Below are positions 1 through 9,539 of a stretch of 24,408 bases of DNA, piece after piece. The notes under the pieces were generated by a model. It was not told where the DNA came from, ran no database searches, and saw nothing but the letters and a program-made list of their open reading frames with translations. The stretch spans positions 1,154,314 through 1,178,721 of the forward strand of contig BFEA01000286.1 in NCBI GenBank assembly GCA_003427395.1, in the 5' to 3' direction. The first letter of the stretch is position 1. Each line of letters begins with the position of its first letter. The stretch comes from Chara braunii (taxonomy: Eukaryota; Streptophyta; Charophyceae; Charales; Characeae). The translations under genes were made by a program, and so were the position numbers.

Positions 1-39
<39 letters not shown>
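1..39. repeat. (CA)n microsatellite
   Basis: About 18 CA dinucleotides open the window. It is simple-sequence DNA with no coding meaning; reading frames through it give only Val/Cys runs on the minus strand. Confidence 0.97.
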
Positions 40-41
<2 letters not shown>

Positions 42-229
42 AATGCACGCATGCAGGAAGAAAAAGATAAAAATACCCACCTGACGAACGGCGACTCGAT
101 GCGTTTCTCTCTTTTCGCAACGGCACCTTTCATCAAAGACTTCAACGCTGCCTTCCTGCTGTCCATTGTCACTGGCTTTACGTGCCACGCATCCACAGCG
201 AAAAAAAAATGTCAATCCGAACGCCCTTC

Positions 230-900
230 CCACCCTGCGCCACAGACACCTAAGCCCGCCCCCTACCCCCTCCCTCTCTCCCCTTCCCCTCCCTCTCCTT
301 CCCCTCCCTCTCCTTCTCCAATTCTCCTCTCTTCTCCACTCTCTAACGGATACACGCTGCTCTTCCCCTACCGTAGTTGCCTTTCGACCATCAATCAAAT
401 CACGACACTTACTTGTTCCCAGCCTTGCACGTGTGCACCACCCTTCCTTATCACCTACCCACTTATTGCCCGCCCACGCATCAAATCCTTGTCTGTGCTT
501 CACAGCTCAGTGGTCTATCGCCCTGCCAAGTCAGCTTGCCTCCTACCGACTGCTGCGGATTTCTCTTCTTCAATACTAAAAATATCCAATCAACCAATCA
601 AATCACACGTAATAACCTCCCTCCTTCACGAGTCTCTCTTTCTTCTCCCCTTCCGCTTCCACCTCCCCCCTCCCTCTCTCCCTCCCTTTCTCCCTCCCAA
701 CCGCAGCTTGTACCATCACACACTTACTTTCTCTCTCTTCTTCCCTTCCTCTCCCTCCTCCCCCCTCCCTTTCTCCTGCCAACCGCTGCTTGTACCATCA
801 CACTCACTGGTAATTGCCTCCCCTCCCTCTCTCCCTCCCTCCCTCTCTGCCTCTCCCTCCCTCTCTCCCTCCCTCTCTCCCTCCCTTTCCGCCGAACCGC
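230..900. repeat. Pyrimidine-rich low-complexity tract
   Basis: The plus strand is dominated by CCCT/CTCC blocks, densest at 240-340 and 660-890. A phrase ending in GCTTGTACCATCACAC occurs twice (about 705-721 and 787-803), which suggests a local duplication of roughly 85 bp. The long open frames here are Pro/Ser/Leu runs forced by composition and are not genes. Confidence 0.85.
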
Positions 901-909
901 AGAGCGGGA

Positions 910-1005
910 TTACAACCTGTTTCGCCCAAACGGATTTCAAACCTGTTCGTTCTGCCCAAGCAGATTCCGAGCCTGTTTCGCCCAAGCGGATCCCACGGGG
1001 CGTGC
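910..1005 (+). repeat. Short imperfect tandem repeat (about 30 bp, three copies)
   Basis: The phrase CCTGTTTCGCCCAARCGGAT recurs three times in a row with small changes, at about 916, 942 and 972. No gene is associated with it. The rest of 1005-1346 shows nothing recognisable. Confidence 0.7.
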
Positions 1006-1346
1006 TCAGCAGACTCACCGACCATACAAGCAAAATAAGAATAAACCTTCCGCTAGACCATGGAAAGATGCACCGCCATAAATTTTGCCGTTTTCGCATT
1101 TGGTGAGCGGCGGAGCGAGGCCCCAAACCTGTTTGAGGTTTGGAACAGACTCAACAACACAGGTTCCCAACCCGACGCCCGCGCGCGAGGCTTTCAATTT
1201 CGCGTTCCCGCTTTTGCCCCAAAACTGTGTCCAACTGTGGTCTCCGCCTACATGCGCCGTGTAGTTTAGTTTTCTACAACTGTGTGACGCCAAAAGGCGG
1301 GAAAAGAAGGTTGAGTGATCTTCTTATTTGATTTCATTCATCTCAA

Positions 1347-1560
1347 GGAATCGAACTCAGGTTTTCCTTTCAGCAGTTCATGGGTGTGGCACATCCTATT
1401 CCTCCTATTGGACAGACTAGATCCTTGCGGCCCTAGACATGTCTCATCTAGTGCCATTAGGAATAGAACTCAGGTCTTCCTTTCAACAGTTCACGGGTGT
1501 GCCACATCCTATTCCTCCTATTGGACAGACTAGATCCTTGGGGCCCTAGACATGTCTCTG
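1347..1560. repeat. 113-bp tandem duplication
   Basis: Two near-identical units begin with GGAAT.GAACTCAGG at 1347 and 1460, a period of 113 bp. Both run through CCTATTCCTCCTATTGGAC and end near AGACATGTCTC. The minus strand of the first unit reads GAGTTCGATTCC, similar to a polymerase III B box, so a tRNA-derived SINE is conceivable. I could not fold a tRNA or find a good A box, so only the duplication is firm. Confidence 0.85.
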
Positions 1561-1597
1561 ACAATCCCCCTGCATTCACTGAAGAGGAAAATCCCCG

Positions 1598-1642
1598 TGT
1601 AGTTTACTATCTGAAAAAAAACTCGTAGAAAACTACAACGCC
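1598..1642. repeat. Inverted repeat GTAGTTT / AAACTAC
   Basis: A 7-bp perfect stem encloses an A-rich loop. Related GTAG/CTAC wording also occurs at 1261-1280. The stretch 1560-1980 is otherwise without a recognisable feature. Confidence 0.5.
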
Positions 1643-1983
1643 CGTGCCTCTCCTGCCATCCCCAACGTGACCCCAACATGACACCCCAACCGATCACAAA
1701 ACAGTAGGCTGCTGGCTCCCCTTCCCAAAGGGCGGGTTACCGTCCATTTGTCAGATGATCAACGGTTCGCAGTGATCCCACAGTCACACAGGTAGCAGAA
1801 AACTGTACTACATGGCTGCATGTGGGCCGAGACCACAGGTCACAAATTGCACCTCGTTCAATGTCAGCAAGGCTTTCTTCCCGCTTTCGCTTTCTACTCC
1901 GTGGGAGGCGCGCTGGTCGGGCGGGGCCTATGCCCCGCGGTCTGGCCCCCCATGCGATCAGAGCTGCCATCGGCTAAACTTTG

Positions 1984-2086
1984 TATTTTTTTATTTTTTA
2001 TTTTTTATTTTTTATTTTTTATTTTTTTTTGGGAAAAAGCAAGGAAGTCCATTTTTTATTTTTATTTTTAAATCGAAATCTTTATT
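1984..2086 (-). promoter_or_regulatory. LINE-2 3' tail and polyadenylation signal
   Basis: On the minus strand the element ends in AATAAA (plus-strand TTTATT at 2081-2086), then A-rich sequence, then several AAAAAAT units at 1985-2030. This is a typical LINE 3' terminus left by target-primed reverse transcription. It fixes the 3' end and orientation of the LINE that lies at higher coordinates. The tail is interrupted by about 20 bp of non-A sequence near 2031-2051. Confidence 0.85.
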
Positions 2087-2541
2087 ACAATCAACTTCAA
2101 TGGGAGGCCGGGGACCTCACAATTCAACCCAGTGGAACCAGTTCCTGACAGCATCAGTCAGCTTAGCTTCCAAGCTTCAAAGAGGGGTTATACACTAGGC
2201 TCAGTTCCGGCCCCAAACGGGCCTCTGTCCTGCGGTCTCTCTCTGAGCAAAAATAAACAACGCCTTCAAGGCCTGCAAAACCTCACAAACCTAAAAGAAA
2301 AAATTACGGGAAACCAAAAGGTCGAGCACTTCTCTCATATCTCCCTCTCTTCTATCTCTAGCTTCCTCCCTCGTCACTATCTCTAAATCCTAGTACTTCC
2401 CTTTGTTCGACCACCTATCACGGTGGTCGGACCGGCTGGTCCCTCCATTCTGTGACTCCTTCCTCTTCCACGGTCCCTCTGCCTGTCTCCTGCGACCCCT
2501 CAAAGTCCCGCCAACCGAGTATCCAGGTTTCGTCCTCTATT

Positions 2542-3660
2542 CTATTTGCTGTAAAACCAGTCGTCCAGTCTAAGCTGCTCTGCTTCCAACCTTCCCATCT
2601 TTCCGTGCTTGGCCCATGTTTCTGCGAAACACCACAGACCCGCCTCCTTATTCCTTGTCTTCCCCACTTTTCTCCTCCAATCTGCCATAATTGACCTTCT
2701 CAGTAGTTGAGTGAAGGTCTTCCTAGTTTGCTTATTTGTCCATTCCTTATTTATGAAGCCCCTGTCGTTCCTTTCCTGCCATATGACTGTGCAGGCAACC
2801 GCTCTGGCCGTCTGAGCAACATATCCCCATGCTGACCCAATGTTATGCCCTTCCTGGATGCCTCCCAACAGCACCCAGTCCTTCGTCTACTGAAATGTTC
2901 CTTCCGTGCACTGATCCCAAAATTTTACCCACCACTTCCAAATTCTACTTGAGGTTGGGCAGTCCCACCACAGGTGTACAGTGGACTTGAAGGCCCATTC
3001 GCATCTTACGCACTTCATTTCCACCTTCACCCCATGCTCAGTCAACCATACTGTTGATGGTGTCGCCACCATGGATAGTAGCCATAGAACTGAAGCCTGC
3101 CTTTGGTACGGAATCAACTTCAGTTGTTGCCAGCAGTTCTGAAGTGCTGCTTCAATTTGTGTTGGTTCCATGTCCAGCAGCTGTAACCATCTTGTACGAG
3201 CCACCACTTCTAGGTGTTTCAGTGGAATCACCATACGATATCCGATCTTTTGTGTGTAGTTCATTAGGCATACATTCTCCCCTCTTTTCCCTTGTGCTCT
3301 CCACTTCCACATCCTTCGGTCCGTTCTAAGTGTTGTTATCAATTTGCCCATCGCTAGCAATATCTTGGACCCTCCTTTTCCATTAATTACCCGAACTTGA
3401 GAGAGTGCCATGCCTAGTCTTGGTGTGCCTTCAGTTTTGTCTCCAACCCTTTGCCCTCCGGTGTCTGTCTTCCAGCCTTGGAAGATACATTTCCCATCCA
3501 GCTGTAGTTTCAGTTGCTCCCACAGTTTCGTTTAATATGAGGCCGAAAATTCCTCACAAACAACCCGAAAAAGTACGATCGTTACAGTACTAGGAACTTT
3601 ACCCAGCTTCAGTTTGTGGGCCTTACCCCAACAGCACTTGGTGTCTCTCCAACAAAGAAC
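2542..3660 (-). pseudogene. LINE-2 ORF2 C-terminus with zf-RVT domain
   Basis: One frame runs from about 3660 to the stop at 2542. It covers the region after the reverse transcriptase and ends with a zf-RVT module, a probable zinc-binding domain at the C-terminus of plant LINE proteins. Visible motifs are the Cys pair CVRC, then VHLWWDC with the conserved His and final Cys, then WQERNDR. Two in-frame stops interrupt it: TAA near 3533 and TAG at 2887-2889. The TAG stands where LINE-1 has Trp, so it is probably a TGG to TAG change. The rest of the C-terminus reads open. The sequence aligns without gaps to the LINE-1 C-terminus over long stretches, so both belong to one family. Confidence 0.88.
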
Positions 3661-3889
3661 CAAGAAAAGGAAAACAAAACAGAAACGGCCAACCTCAAAA
3701 AAGGAAAAACTTACTTAGCTATCCCTAATTCTGACTGTACCTATCCTACATTCTTCTAGCCTATACAGTACTATCTCCGTCTAAACCGACGGAGTGGATC
3801 CATTACAGATTTGTACCCACCGCGACTCTCTCATCCCTTACTTTCCCTTCTACCTCCTACTGCGGATGTAGCAACCGAGTGCCCTAGTT

Positions 3890-4707
3890 GTTCTAGCTGG
3901 TTAGCCATGTCAAAAATTGCAAACCCGACCCATTTTCTATTTTAACTAATTTTTCTCCCAATGCCCAGGTTTTCGCAAACCAGGATCAACCCTGGGCTTT
4001 TGTCAAACTCTTGCTCACTTTACGTCTCCAGCCTGCCTCAATTGTGCGACGCATTATTGCCTTCAGGGTATATTTCATTTCCTGGTCCCCTATGTCTTCA
4101 CCTTTGAAGATTCTCTTATTCCTTCCTTGCCAAATAACCCAGATGATGATTGATCGAACTACTTGTGCTACATACCCCCACCCTCGGTCCAGCGGTAGTC
4201 TTACCGATACTCCTCCCAAAAGCACCCACTGCCGGTCCCATTGCAAACTGTCACTGGAGATGGAGCGCCAATATTTGGACCACCATTCCCAAATGCGTGC
4301 TGACGCCGGGCAGTCCCACCACAGATGTATGGTGGATTCATATGCCCACTGGCATCTGACGCATGTTGTGTCCACCTTGAGGCCTCGATTTGCCAACCAG
4401 ACCACAGAAGGAGTTGCCAAGATAGAGAGGAGCCAAAGAATGGATGTCGGGCGCTGTGATGGCATTCAACTGACTTAGTATAAGTTGAGTCCAGCAACGG
4501 GTTATCGCTCTGATGACCTCTTCTGCATCTACTTAAGTCACCCGCAACCATCTTTCTGTCGCCATGATTTGTGAAGTCTTAGCAGGTTCTTGCATCCTGT
4601 ATTTCACTTCTGGAGAGTACTTTGTGAGAAGGCAGTCTTCCTTATTGGTTATTTTCCCTCTCCAACTCCACTGTGTTGGGTCTGCTTCAAGTTTAGATAT
4701 CGGGCGC
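3890..4707 (-). pseudogene. LINE-1 ORF2 C-terminus with zf-RVT domain (3' half)
   Basis: This segment starts at the insert boundary and encodes the last ~270 residues of LINE ORF2. The zf-RVT signature is clear around 4330-4395: CVRC, then IHLWWDC, then a tryptophan-rich WEWWSKYW, followed further on by VIWQGRNKR. A frameshift separates the upstream part (4730-4533 frame) from the zinc-binding part (4465-3986 frame). An in-frame stop lies near 4533, and another follows KAQG near 3986. The same domain order occurs in LINE-2. The protein would have been a cytoplasmic/nuclear retrotransposition enzyme; this copy is inactive. Confidence 0.87.
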
Positions 4708-4744
4708 TGTCGGCGCGAATACCCTGACAAGGGTATCCGCCCTT

Positions 4745-5390
4745 GTTTTTGCAGGTGACCGGAAGAACGAGTAGAGGTTTAAATTGTACTGTGCAAGACG
4801 CGCCTAGGTCTGTTTGGTTACATAGGTAAGTTGCTTGTTTAGAGTGGAGTGGGTGTGGGCGTGCGGAATTAAGGCGTGCGTGTGATTTTTTACTTTGGAT
4901 AATGCAACCGGCATAGTTGGCCGGCCTGAAACCTTGTTTCTGGGAATAAGAGGCTTGTTCTTAATTGGGACACGTGACCGTTGGTAGGCCTACGTACAGA
5001 ATGGGGCGTGAGACGGCCACAACACAAAGTGGGCAAGCCTGGGCAGATGCCTAGCAACCGCCGACGCCTAAGTAGAGGGAGGAACAAGGGTTGGGCTAAT
5101 TCCTAGGTCAGGGGCTGTGTAACACCACTTCTTATAGGATCTGGCACGGACTGGTACTAGGCTGGGGTATAGCCCTATAGGTTACGATATCAGGTTTACA
5201 TGGCGGCGATGCGGGGATCGAAGCCGGCGGGCAACGGCGCACGGGGGTTGGAGTGCTGAAGGGCGGAGAGGTTGAGGGTCCCGCGAGACTATCCCCCTTA
5301 GTTTTGTTGGGGGAGTGCCTATCGGGCCTGCGTTTTTCCCCCAACCACGGTAGGTTTTTGTGTAACTGCTACTAGGTACTATTTTCCTTT
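4745..5390. other. No recognisable gene (left part of 6-kb insert)
   Basis: Fairly GC-rich sequence with only short, composition-driven reading frames. No conserved domain, tRNA or repeat was seen. Confidence 0.6.

Positions 5391-5391
<1 letters not shown>

Positions 5392-5428
<37 letters not shown>
5392..5428. repeat. T37 homopolymer
   Basis: Thirty-seven T residues in a row. This could be the poly-A tail of a minus-strand retrocopy whose body lies above 5428, or a simple slippage tract. No coding retrocopy is recognisable beside it. Confidence 0.95.
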
Positions 5429-5430
<2 letters not shown>

Positions 5431-5454
5431 TGATCGATGGGTGCGTCGTGGACC

Positions 5455-5516
5455 GCAGCTGCGACAACCCTTGGAGGTCAAGGTCACCGCTGCGACAACG
5501 CTCAAGAGTCAAGGCA
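5455..5516 (+). repeat. About 31-bp tandem duplication
   Basis: GCTGCGACAACSCT followed by GTCAAGG occurs twice in tandem, at about 5457 and 5488. Function unknown. The following stretch 5517-6330 contains no recognisable gene. Confidence 0.8.
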
Positions 5517-6332
5517 GTTAGCTGCTATGATGGCGAGAGGCTAAGGGCAGACTAAGAAATGGGTTGGTGGAGCCTGTCCAAAATCCACGGTAGGGCTAAG
5601 ACCGGAGGGCTGGCCGTTGAATTCCGCCTGTGCAAAGGACAGTAGTGTCCAGTCCTCGTCTCCCCGAGTCAATCAACCAATACCATACAGGGCTAGGTGC
5701 ACTGGGCGAGTGAGGTGGCAGACCAACGAGTCGTAGAAGTGTAAATCAAGAGGCAGGGAGCAGTCAGTTACTCACACCTGCGTAAGCCCTGCGGGAGTGC
5801 TGCTTAGAGCAACGGACGCGGGATGGTTTGTAGCAGGTACGAGTTGGAAGTGGGCGTCAGAAAGGAGTAGACCGGGACAGGAAGGGCGCGCAGGATGTAT
5901 GCGCGATGAGGATGGAAGTAGCGCAGGTCGGGTGTAGGAGGAGAGCGGCCGGGACTGTTGGGTAAAGACGGTGCCGGGTCATCACGGCTGCCTGCGGTAG
6001 CGAATGAGACAGGCCGAACGGAGCGCAGTGCTAGCCGAGGGAACGAGGCTAGCAGAGTGACGAGAATAGGAGGCTGAACCTCGACGAAAACCAGGCTAGG
6101 TGCGGTCAGGAGGAGTGATAGATAACGCTAGGGCGGGGCAGCGAGCGGATGTACCCAAGCTGAAAGTTGTGTCGGGTGCGTTCAAAGGGGGAGACGATGA
6201 TTGTTGAGCCTGGGGAGGACCATGGCACGACGAGGCGGGGGAGGAGATAGGGATGGAGGAGTAATGGGAAGGTACGCAGGGCGCTGGGAAATGATAAGAC
6301 TGCATAGCTAACCGACATACTGTGCCTACCAT

Positions 6333-6930
6333 GTGTTGTTGCTCCGAGGGGCTGTATCAGTAATGTTTGTCAAAGAGACTGCAGTTGCAAACTGTAGATT
6401 GGTTGGGCTCCTATTGGGCTGTTGTGGGACTGCTGCAGCAGTGTACCATAGCTGTTCTTCGGTACAGCAAAGCTGCTGCTGCAACTTGAAGGACGGTCAG
6501 GGGACTGTCGACGCTGTAACCGGCTGAGGGTTGAAATGCTTGTTGCTGTTGGTAACTGCTGTGGACTACTGGTTAGCTTCGCACGAGCTAGGATTGGGTG
6601 ACTATCTGGGAACAACTGGTGCTGCGGTTGGTGACTGTGTTATTGCTGGTTCGGGGCCTAAACGAGGAATAGTTGCTGCTGTTTTTCTAACTGTGCACGA
6701 CTGCTGTCCGTTACTAGTTACTGCTGCATGCGGCAAACGATTGCAGCAGGCTGTTGTTGGTCGTGCACTAGCTGCTGCATCTAGGGGCCGTGTGAGAACT
6801 GCTGCTGCTGGGAGCTGCTGCTGTTACTGCTGGCCGCCGCTGAGTACTGAGGCTGCATCTAAGGGCTATTGCGGGTTGCTGTGCGGCTGTGGTTGGACTA
6901 CAAGAGGGGCTGTTGCTACTGCCTGATAGC
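6333..6930 (+). repeat. CTG/TGC-rich low-complexity region
   Basis: Irregular GCTGCTG and TGTTGCTG phrases are scattered over about 600 bp. Frames read as Cys/Ala/Leu/Gly/Val runs without domain character, so I treat the 131-codon open frame at 6531-6926 as composition-driven. The remainder to about 7140 shows nothing else. Confidence 0.6.
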
Positions 6931-7164
6931 AGGTTGTTAAGGGGAGTTAGTGCTATGAGTTGGAGGTTCGTCAGGAGGGGTACTTCGGCAGGTAAGGTTC
7001 GCTGTTCAAGCTGTCAGTTGGCTGCCATTGCGGGCCCCTCAGGCGATTGAAGACAACAAGGCCCCCTCATGCAAGTCTGAGTGCGCCCCTCTGAGAGTCT
7101 CTATGCTTTCTCTATCTGTCTTTCTTACTCCAAGTCTAGTCAGTTGGTTACGAGGGGAGGGCGG

Positions 7165-7270
7165 CAGGCGGGGTTGCAACCCGTAGGCCCGCATCAAGGC
7201 TCTGTGGGGAGTCCTCCCATCGATTGCGGGAGCTCTGCCGGAACCTAGGCGAGGTTCTGGAGGCAGGGAA
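7165..7270. other. Cluster of strong hairpins
   Basis: GGGTTGCAACCC at 7171-7182 is a perfect 12-bp palindrome. CTCCC/GGGAG pair around 7214-7232. A longer hairpin at 7235-7266 pairs CTGCC with GGCAG and GAACCT with AGGTTC. This is the left edge of a hairpin-dense zone that continues beyond 9970. Confidence 0.65.
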
Positions 7271-7531
7271 CCACCAGGTATATCCCTTTCCATCTGTATA
7301 ACCCACTACACCCATGTCTGCATATCCCCCTATAGTTTGTTTGACGTATGCGTGCTTGACCCTATGGTTTTCGTTTCCTATTCAGGACTTAACCAGACAA
7401 AGTAAAAGAACGCATGTATAAAGCCAAGTTTTGACTTCTTTGATTGACTGAAAGCAGATTGTGGGATTGCATATGGGGGAAGGGTGGGAGAAAGACAGTA
7501 TTGCATGAAGTTTGACTGGGTCAACCAAAGG

Positions 7532-8256
7532 CTGGGCCAGTTCCATAAGTTTGGGAAGGCCTAGTGCTGTGTTTTATTTTCTATTGCCTGAAGAACCAAA
7601 CAAATCCATAAGTTTGGGTGGTCTGGTTGCTCTGATTTGTGAGGGTTGAATGTGATTGCTTCTTCAGGCGTCAGTCAAATCCATAAGTTTGGGTAGTCTG
7701 GCGACCTTGTTTATTTGTTTTTTTTTGACAGTTTCTTTGGTTTCTGAACGAGGAGGTGAGCATGTCCCATAAGTTTGGGTGACTCTACCTCTTCCTGCTT
7801 TGGTCTAAGAGAAATAAACCAGGCTGAGGACCAAGACAAGTTTCATAAGTTTGGGTGGTCTTGGTCCCACGCCTCGCACATGCTGGAACCGGAAGGCTAT
7901 AACTTTGATATACTTTACTATTAAACTATCTATGAACAGGCTAGTCAGGTAGGGTTCCGTAAGTTTGGGTGGCCTGACTATATCTTATCACCAACTGAAG
8001 AGAGTACTTAACTAAAAATAAACTTGTGGTACGAAGGGGCAGGCTGAGTCTTGAGCTGAAGATGATCGACTCAGCTATATGCTACCTCAAAAAGACTAAG
8101 TACATGCAATTATATAAACTCTGGATACTTAAACAGTTCAGGGCAACTAGGATGGCCTAGTCGCATGCCCAAAGAAGAGAAAAGTTGTTGTGCCCTGTGT
8201 TTGTGTATACTTCTTGGCTGGGCAAGACATGTTCCATAAGTTTGGGTGGTCTAGCC
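7532..8256 (+). ncRNA. Array of seven stem-loops with a conserved loop
   Basis: The 11-mer RTAAGTTTGGG occurs at 7545, 7608, 7683, 7769, 7845, 7959 and 8236, usually preceded by a C and followed by TRG or TGG. Each copy is flanked by arms that pair although the arms differ in sequence: CTGGGCC/GGCCTAG (7532-7564), AACCA/TGGTT (7594-7628), CGTCAG/CTGGCG (7669-7703), GAGGTGAG/CTCTACCTC (7753-7791), GGACCAAGAC/GTCTTGGTCC (7828-7867), TAGTCAGG/CCTGACTA (7942-7980) and GGCT+AGAC/GTCTAGCC (8216-8256). Changed stems around a constant loop suggest selection on structure, in RNA or single-stranded DNA. No known family is recognised, and ncRNA is only the nearest available type. Confidence 0.55.
8043..8170. 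other. Additional hairpins within the stem-loop array
   Basis: GCTGAGTC/GACTCAGC (8043-8075) is a perfect 8-bp stem. ACTAGG/CCTAGT (8146-8161) is nested in GGGC/GCCC (8141-8170). Both sit between array members six and seven but lack the TAAGTTTGGG loop. They may be relics or a different class. Confidence 0.65.
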
Positions 8257-8506
8257 TTATGCCCTAGGTAAGCTGGGTATAAGGGATAAGTCATTGAAAG
8301 GCTAGGAACTATTGTTTGTTAATGTAACTTGGGGATAGTGAGAGAGTGCATGTCTGTGGTTTGGCCTGCATGTGACTGAGTGATGCCACTTCTTAGTCTG
8401 AGTTTGAACTTGATAGGTAGTTGTTGTAGTTGCTCACCACGTGCTAGAGCAATAGGAGTTAGAGTCATTTCCTGCATTTTATGGGATTTTTTTATTCGTA
8501 CTTGGT

Positions 8507-8828
8507 CTTGTATAAATCTTGGTAAGCCACTTTCTCTACGGAAAGCGCTGCCGAAATTTTTACAAAATCAAGAAGTTAGTCAAAACTTTGACTTTTTTTT
8601 AGGATCCGGTCTTGATAACTTCTTTGACTTAATAAGAATATGGGGAGCCTCATTTTCTAAAGGAGGTGCTGCCCAAATTTTTACTAATTTAGGGAGTTAG
8701 CCAAAATTGGGCCCTGAAGGGTCAAAGTCATTGTCAGGTCCCAAACTTAGCCTTGTATAAATCTTGGACTAGCACTTTTCCTACGGGAAGCGCTGCCAAA
8801 ATTTTTCTAAATTAGAGGAGTTAGCTTG
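8507..8828 (+). repeat. Threefold ~122-bp periodic repeat
   Basis: A core reading GCTGCCNAAATTTTT, preceded by a small CTTTYC/GGRAAG-type hairpin and followed by GAGTTAG or AAGTTAG, recurs with GCTGCC at 8547, 8668 and 8792. Copies one and three also share CTTGTATAAATCTTGG at their left ends. The spacing is 121 and 124 bp. It is distinct from the stem-loop family directly upstream. No coding capacity is evident. Confidence 0.8.
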
Positions 8829-9056
8829 TATTTCAGCAGGTGGCGACGTATGTAGGAGAGGCTATGTCATAGGCTACCTTTGCTTGGGCGCTAGCTAGAG
8901 ATACAACTTAGACCTAGTTAAGTGTGGTGACTTGGGTAAGATCGTGATATAGAGGTTATCCTTCATGAGCTCATAGACTTAGCTTGAGATTGGTCTGTCT
9001 TGTGTTACAGGTCTCCATGATCGATTGATTCAGGAATTGGGGCTAGATTCAACCTT

Positions 9057-9108
9057 GATCCTGCAAGGATCACCTTCTGTTATCACAGATAACAAGTCGG
9101 TTGCCGAC
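9057..9108. other. Three consecutive perfect hairpins
   Basis: GATCCT/AGGATC (9057-9071), TGTTATC/GATAACA (9078-9094) and GTCGG/CCGAC (9096-9108) follow one another, each with a 3-base loop. The dense packing resembles the neighbouring structured zone. The stretch 8830-9050 just before shows nothing else. Confidence 0.65.
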
Positions 9109-9209
9109 TCGTCGGTTTACGACTCAATCTCAACCCACTCTCCTTACTCAACCTAAAGATGCTTCAACCCTGGTGATCTTCTCTGTTTTGTTAAGGTTTC
9201 ACCCGGACT

Positions 9210-9233
9210 TTTATTAAATGGCCATTTAATAAA
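9210..9233. repeat. 24-bp perfect palindrome
   Basis: TTTATTAAATGG is followed directly by its exact reverse complement. It could be a dimeric protein-binding site or a cruciform. No gene lies close by. Confidence 0.9.
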
Positions 9234-9419
9234 GGTACTGAGTATTTACTTAAGGTTGGTTGGCTGGAGGTTGGGGTTTGCATGGCTGTGGCAAAGGGTA
9301 TGAGCATAGAGATTGGTTGGAGTTGACTCTGTGTAGTGTATGGACTGTTGCTTGACTCTTTGATGTGATTGCAGGTATGTTCTGTGGCTTGGATTATTGG
9401 ATTGGACTGCCCTGCGATC

Positions 9420-9535
9420 TTATATATATGAATGGCTATGAAGAGGCCCACTATGATTGTGAGGTGTGATCGTCACACATTTATTTCCATATGTGTATAT
9501 ATGTGTGTATATGTGTATGTATGCATACCTATGTA
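9420..9535. repeat. TA/TG-rich microsatellite-like tract
   Basis: Alternating TATATA, ATGTGTAT and GTATGTATGC phrases, mainly 9420-9430 and 9487-9530. Simple-sequence DNA. Confidence 0.8.
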
Positions 9536-9539
9536 GGGT

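Larger units (their letters stand above)
1984..3690 (-). mobile_element. LINE-2, 5'-truncated non-LTR retrotransposon
   Basis: This is the 3' third of a plant-type LINE: the post-RT region of ORF2, the zf-RVT domain, about 455 bp of 3' UTR, a poly-A signal and a simple A-rich tail. The endonuclease and reverse transcriptase are absent, as expected for a 5'-truncated LINE insertion. It lies in the same orientation as, and directly 3' of, LINE-1, possibly inserted in the LINE-1 3' UTR. The 5' boundary near 3690 is approximate, and no clear target-site duplication was found. Confidence 0.85.

Noticed and set aside
51-1106. Long open frames (up to 351 codons) in the first kilobase
   Set aside because: They are Pro/Ser/Leu runs produced by CT-rich low-complexity DNA, overlap in several frames and show no domain.
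6531-6926. 131-codon open frame in the CTG-rich region
   Set aside because: Residue content follows the CTG/TGC repeats, with no recognisable fold or context.
7532-8256. CRISPR array
   Set aside because: The repeated motif is short, spacing is irregular (63-277 bp), flanks pair with each other and the setting is a eukaryotic genome.
7400-9500. Hammerhead or twister ribozymes in the structured zone
   Set aside because: I could not find a CTGATGA/GAAA core or a twister-type conserved core in the right arrangement around any hairpin.
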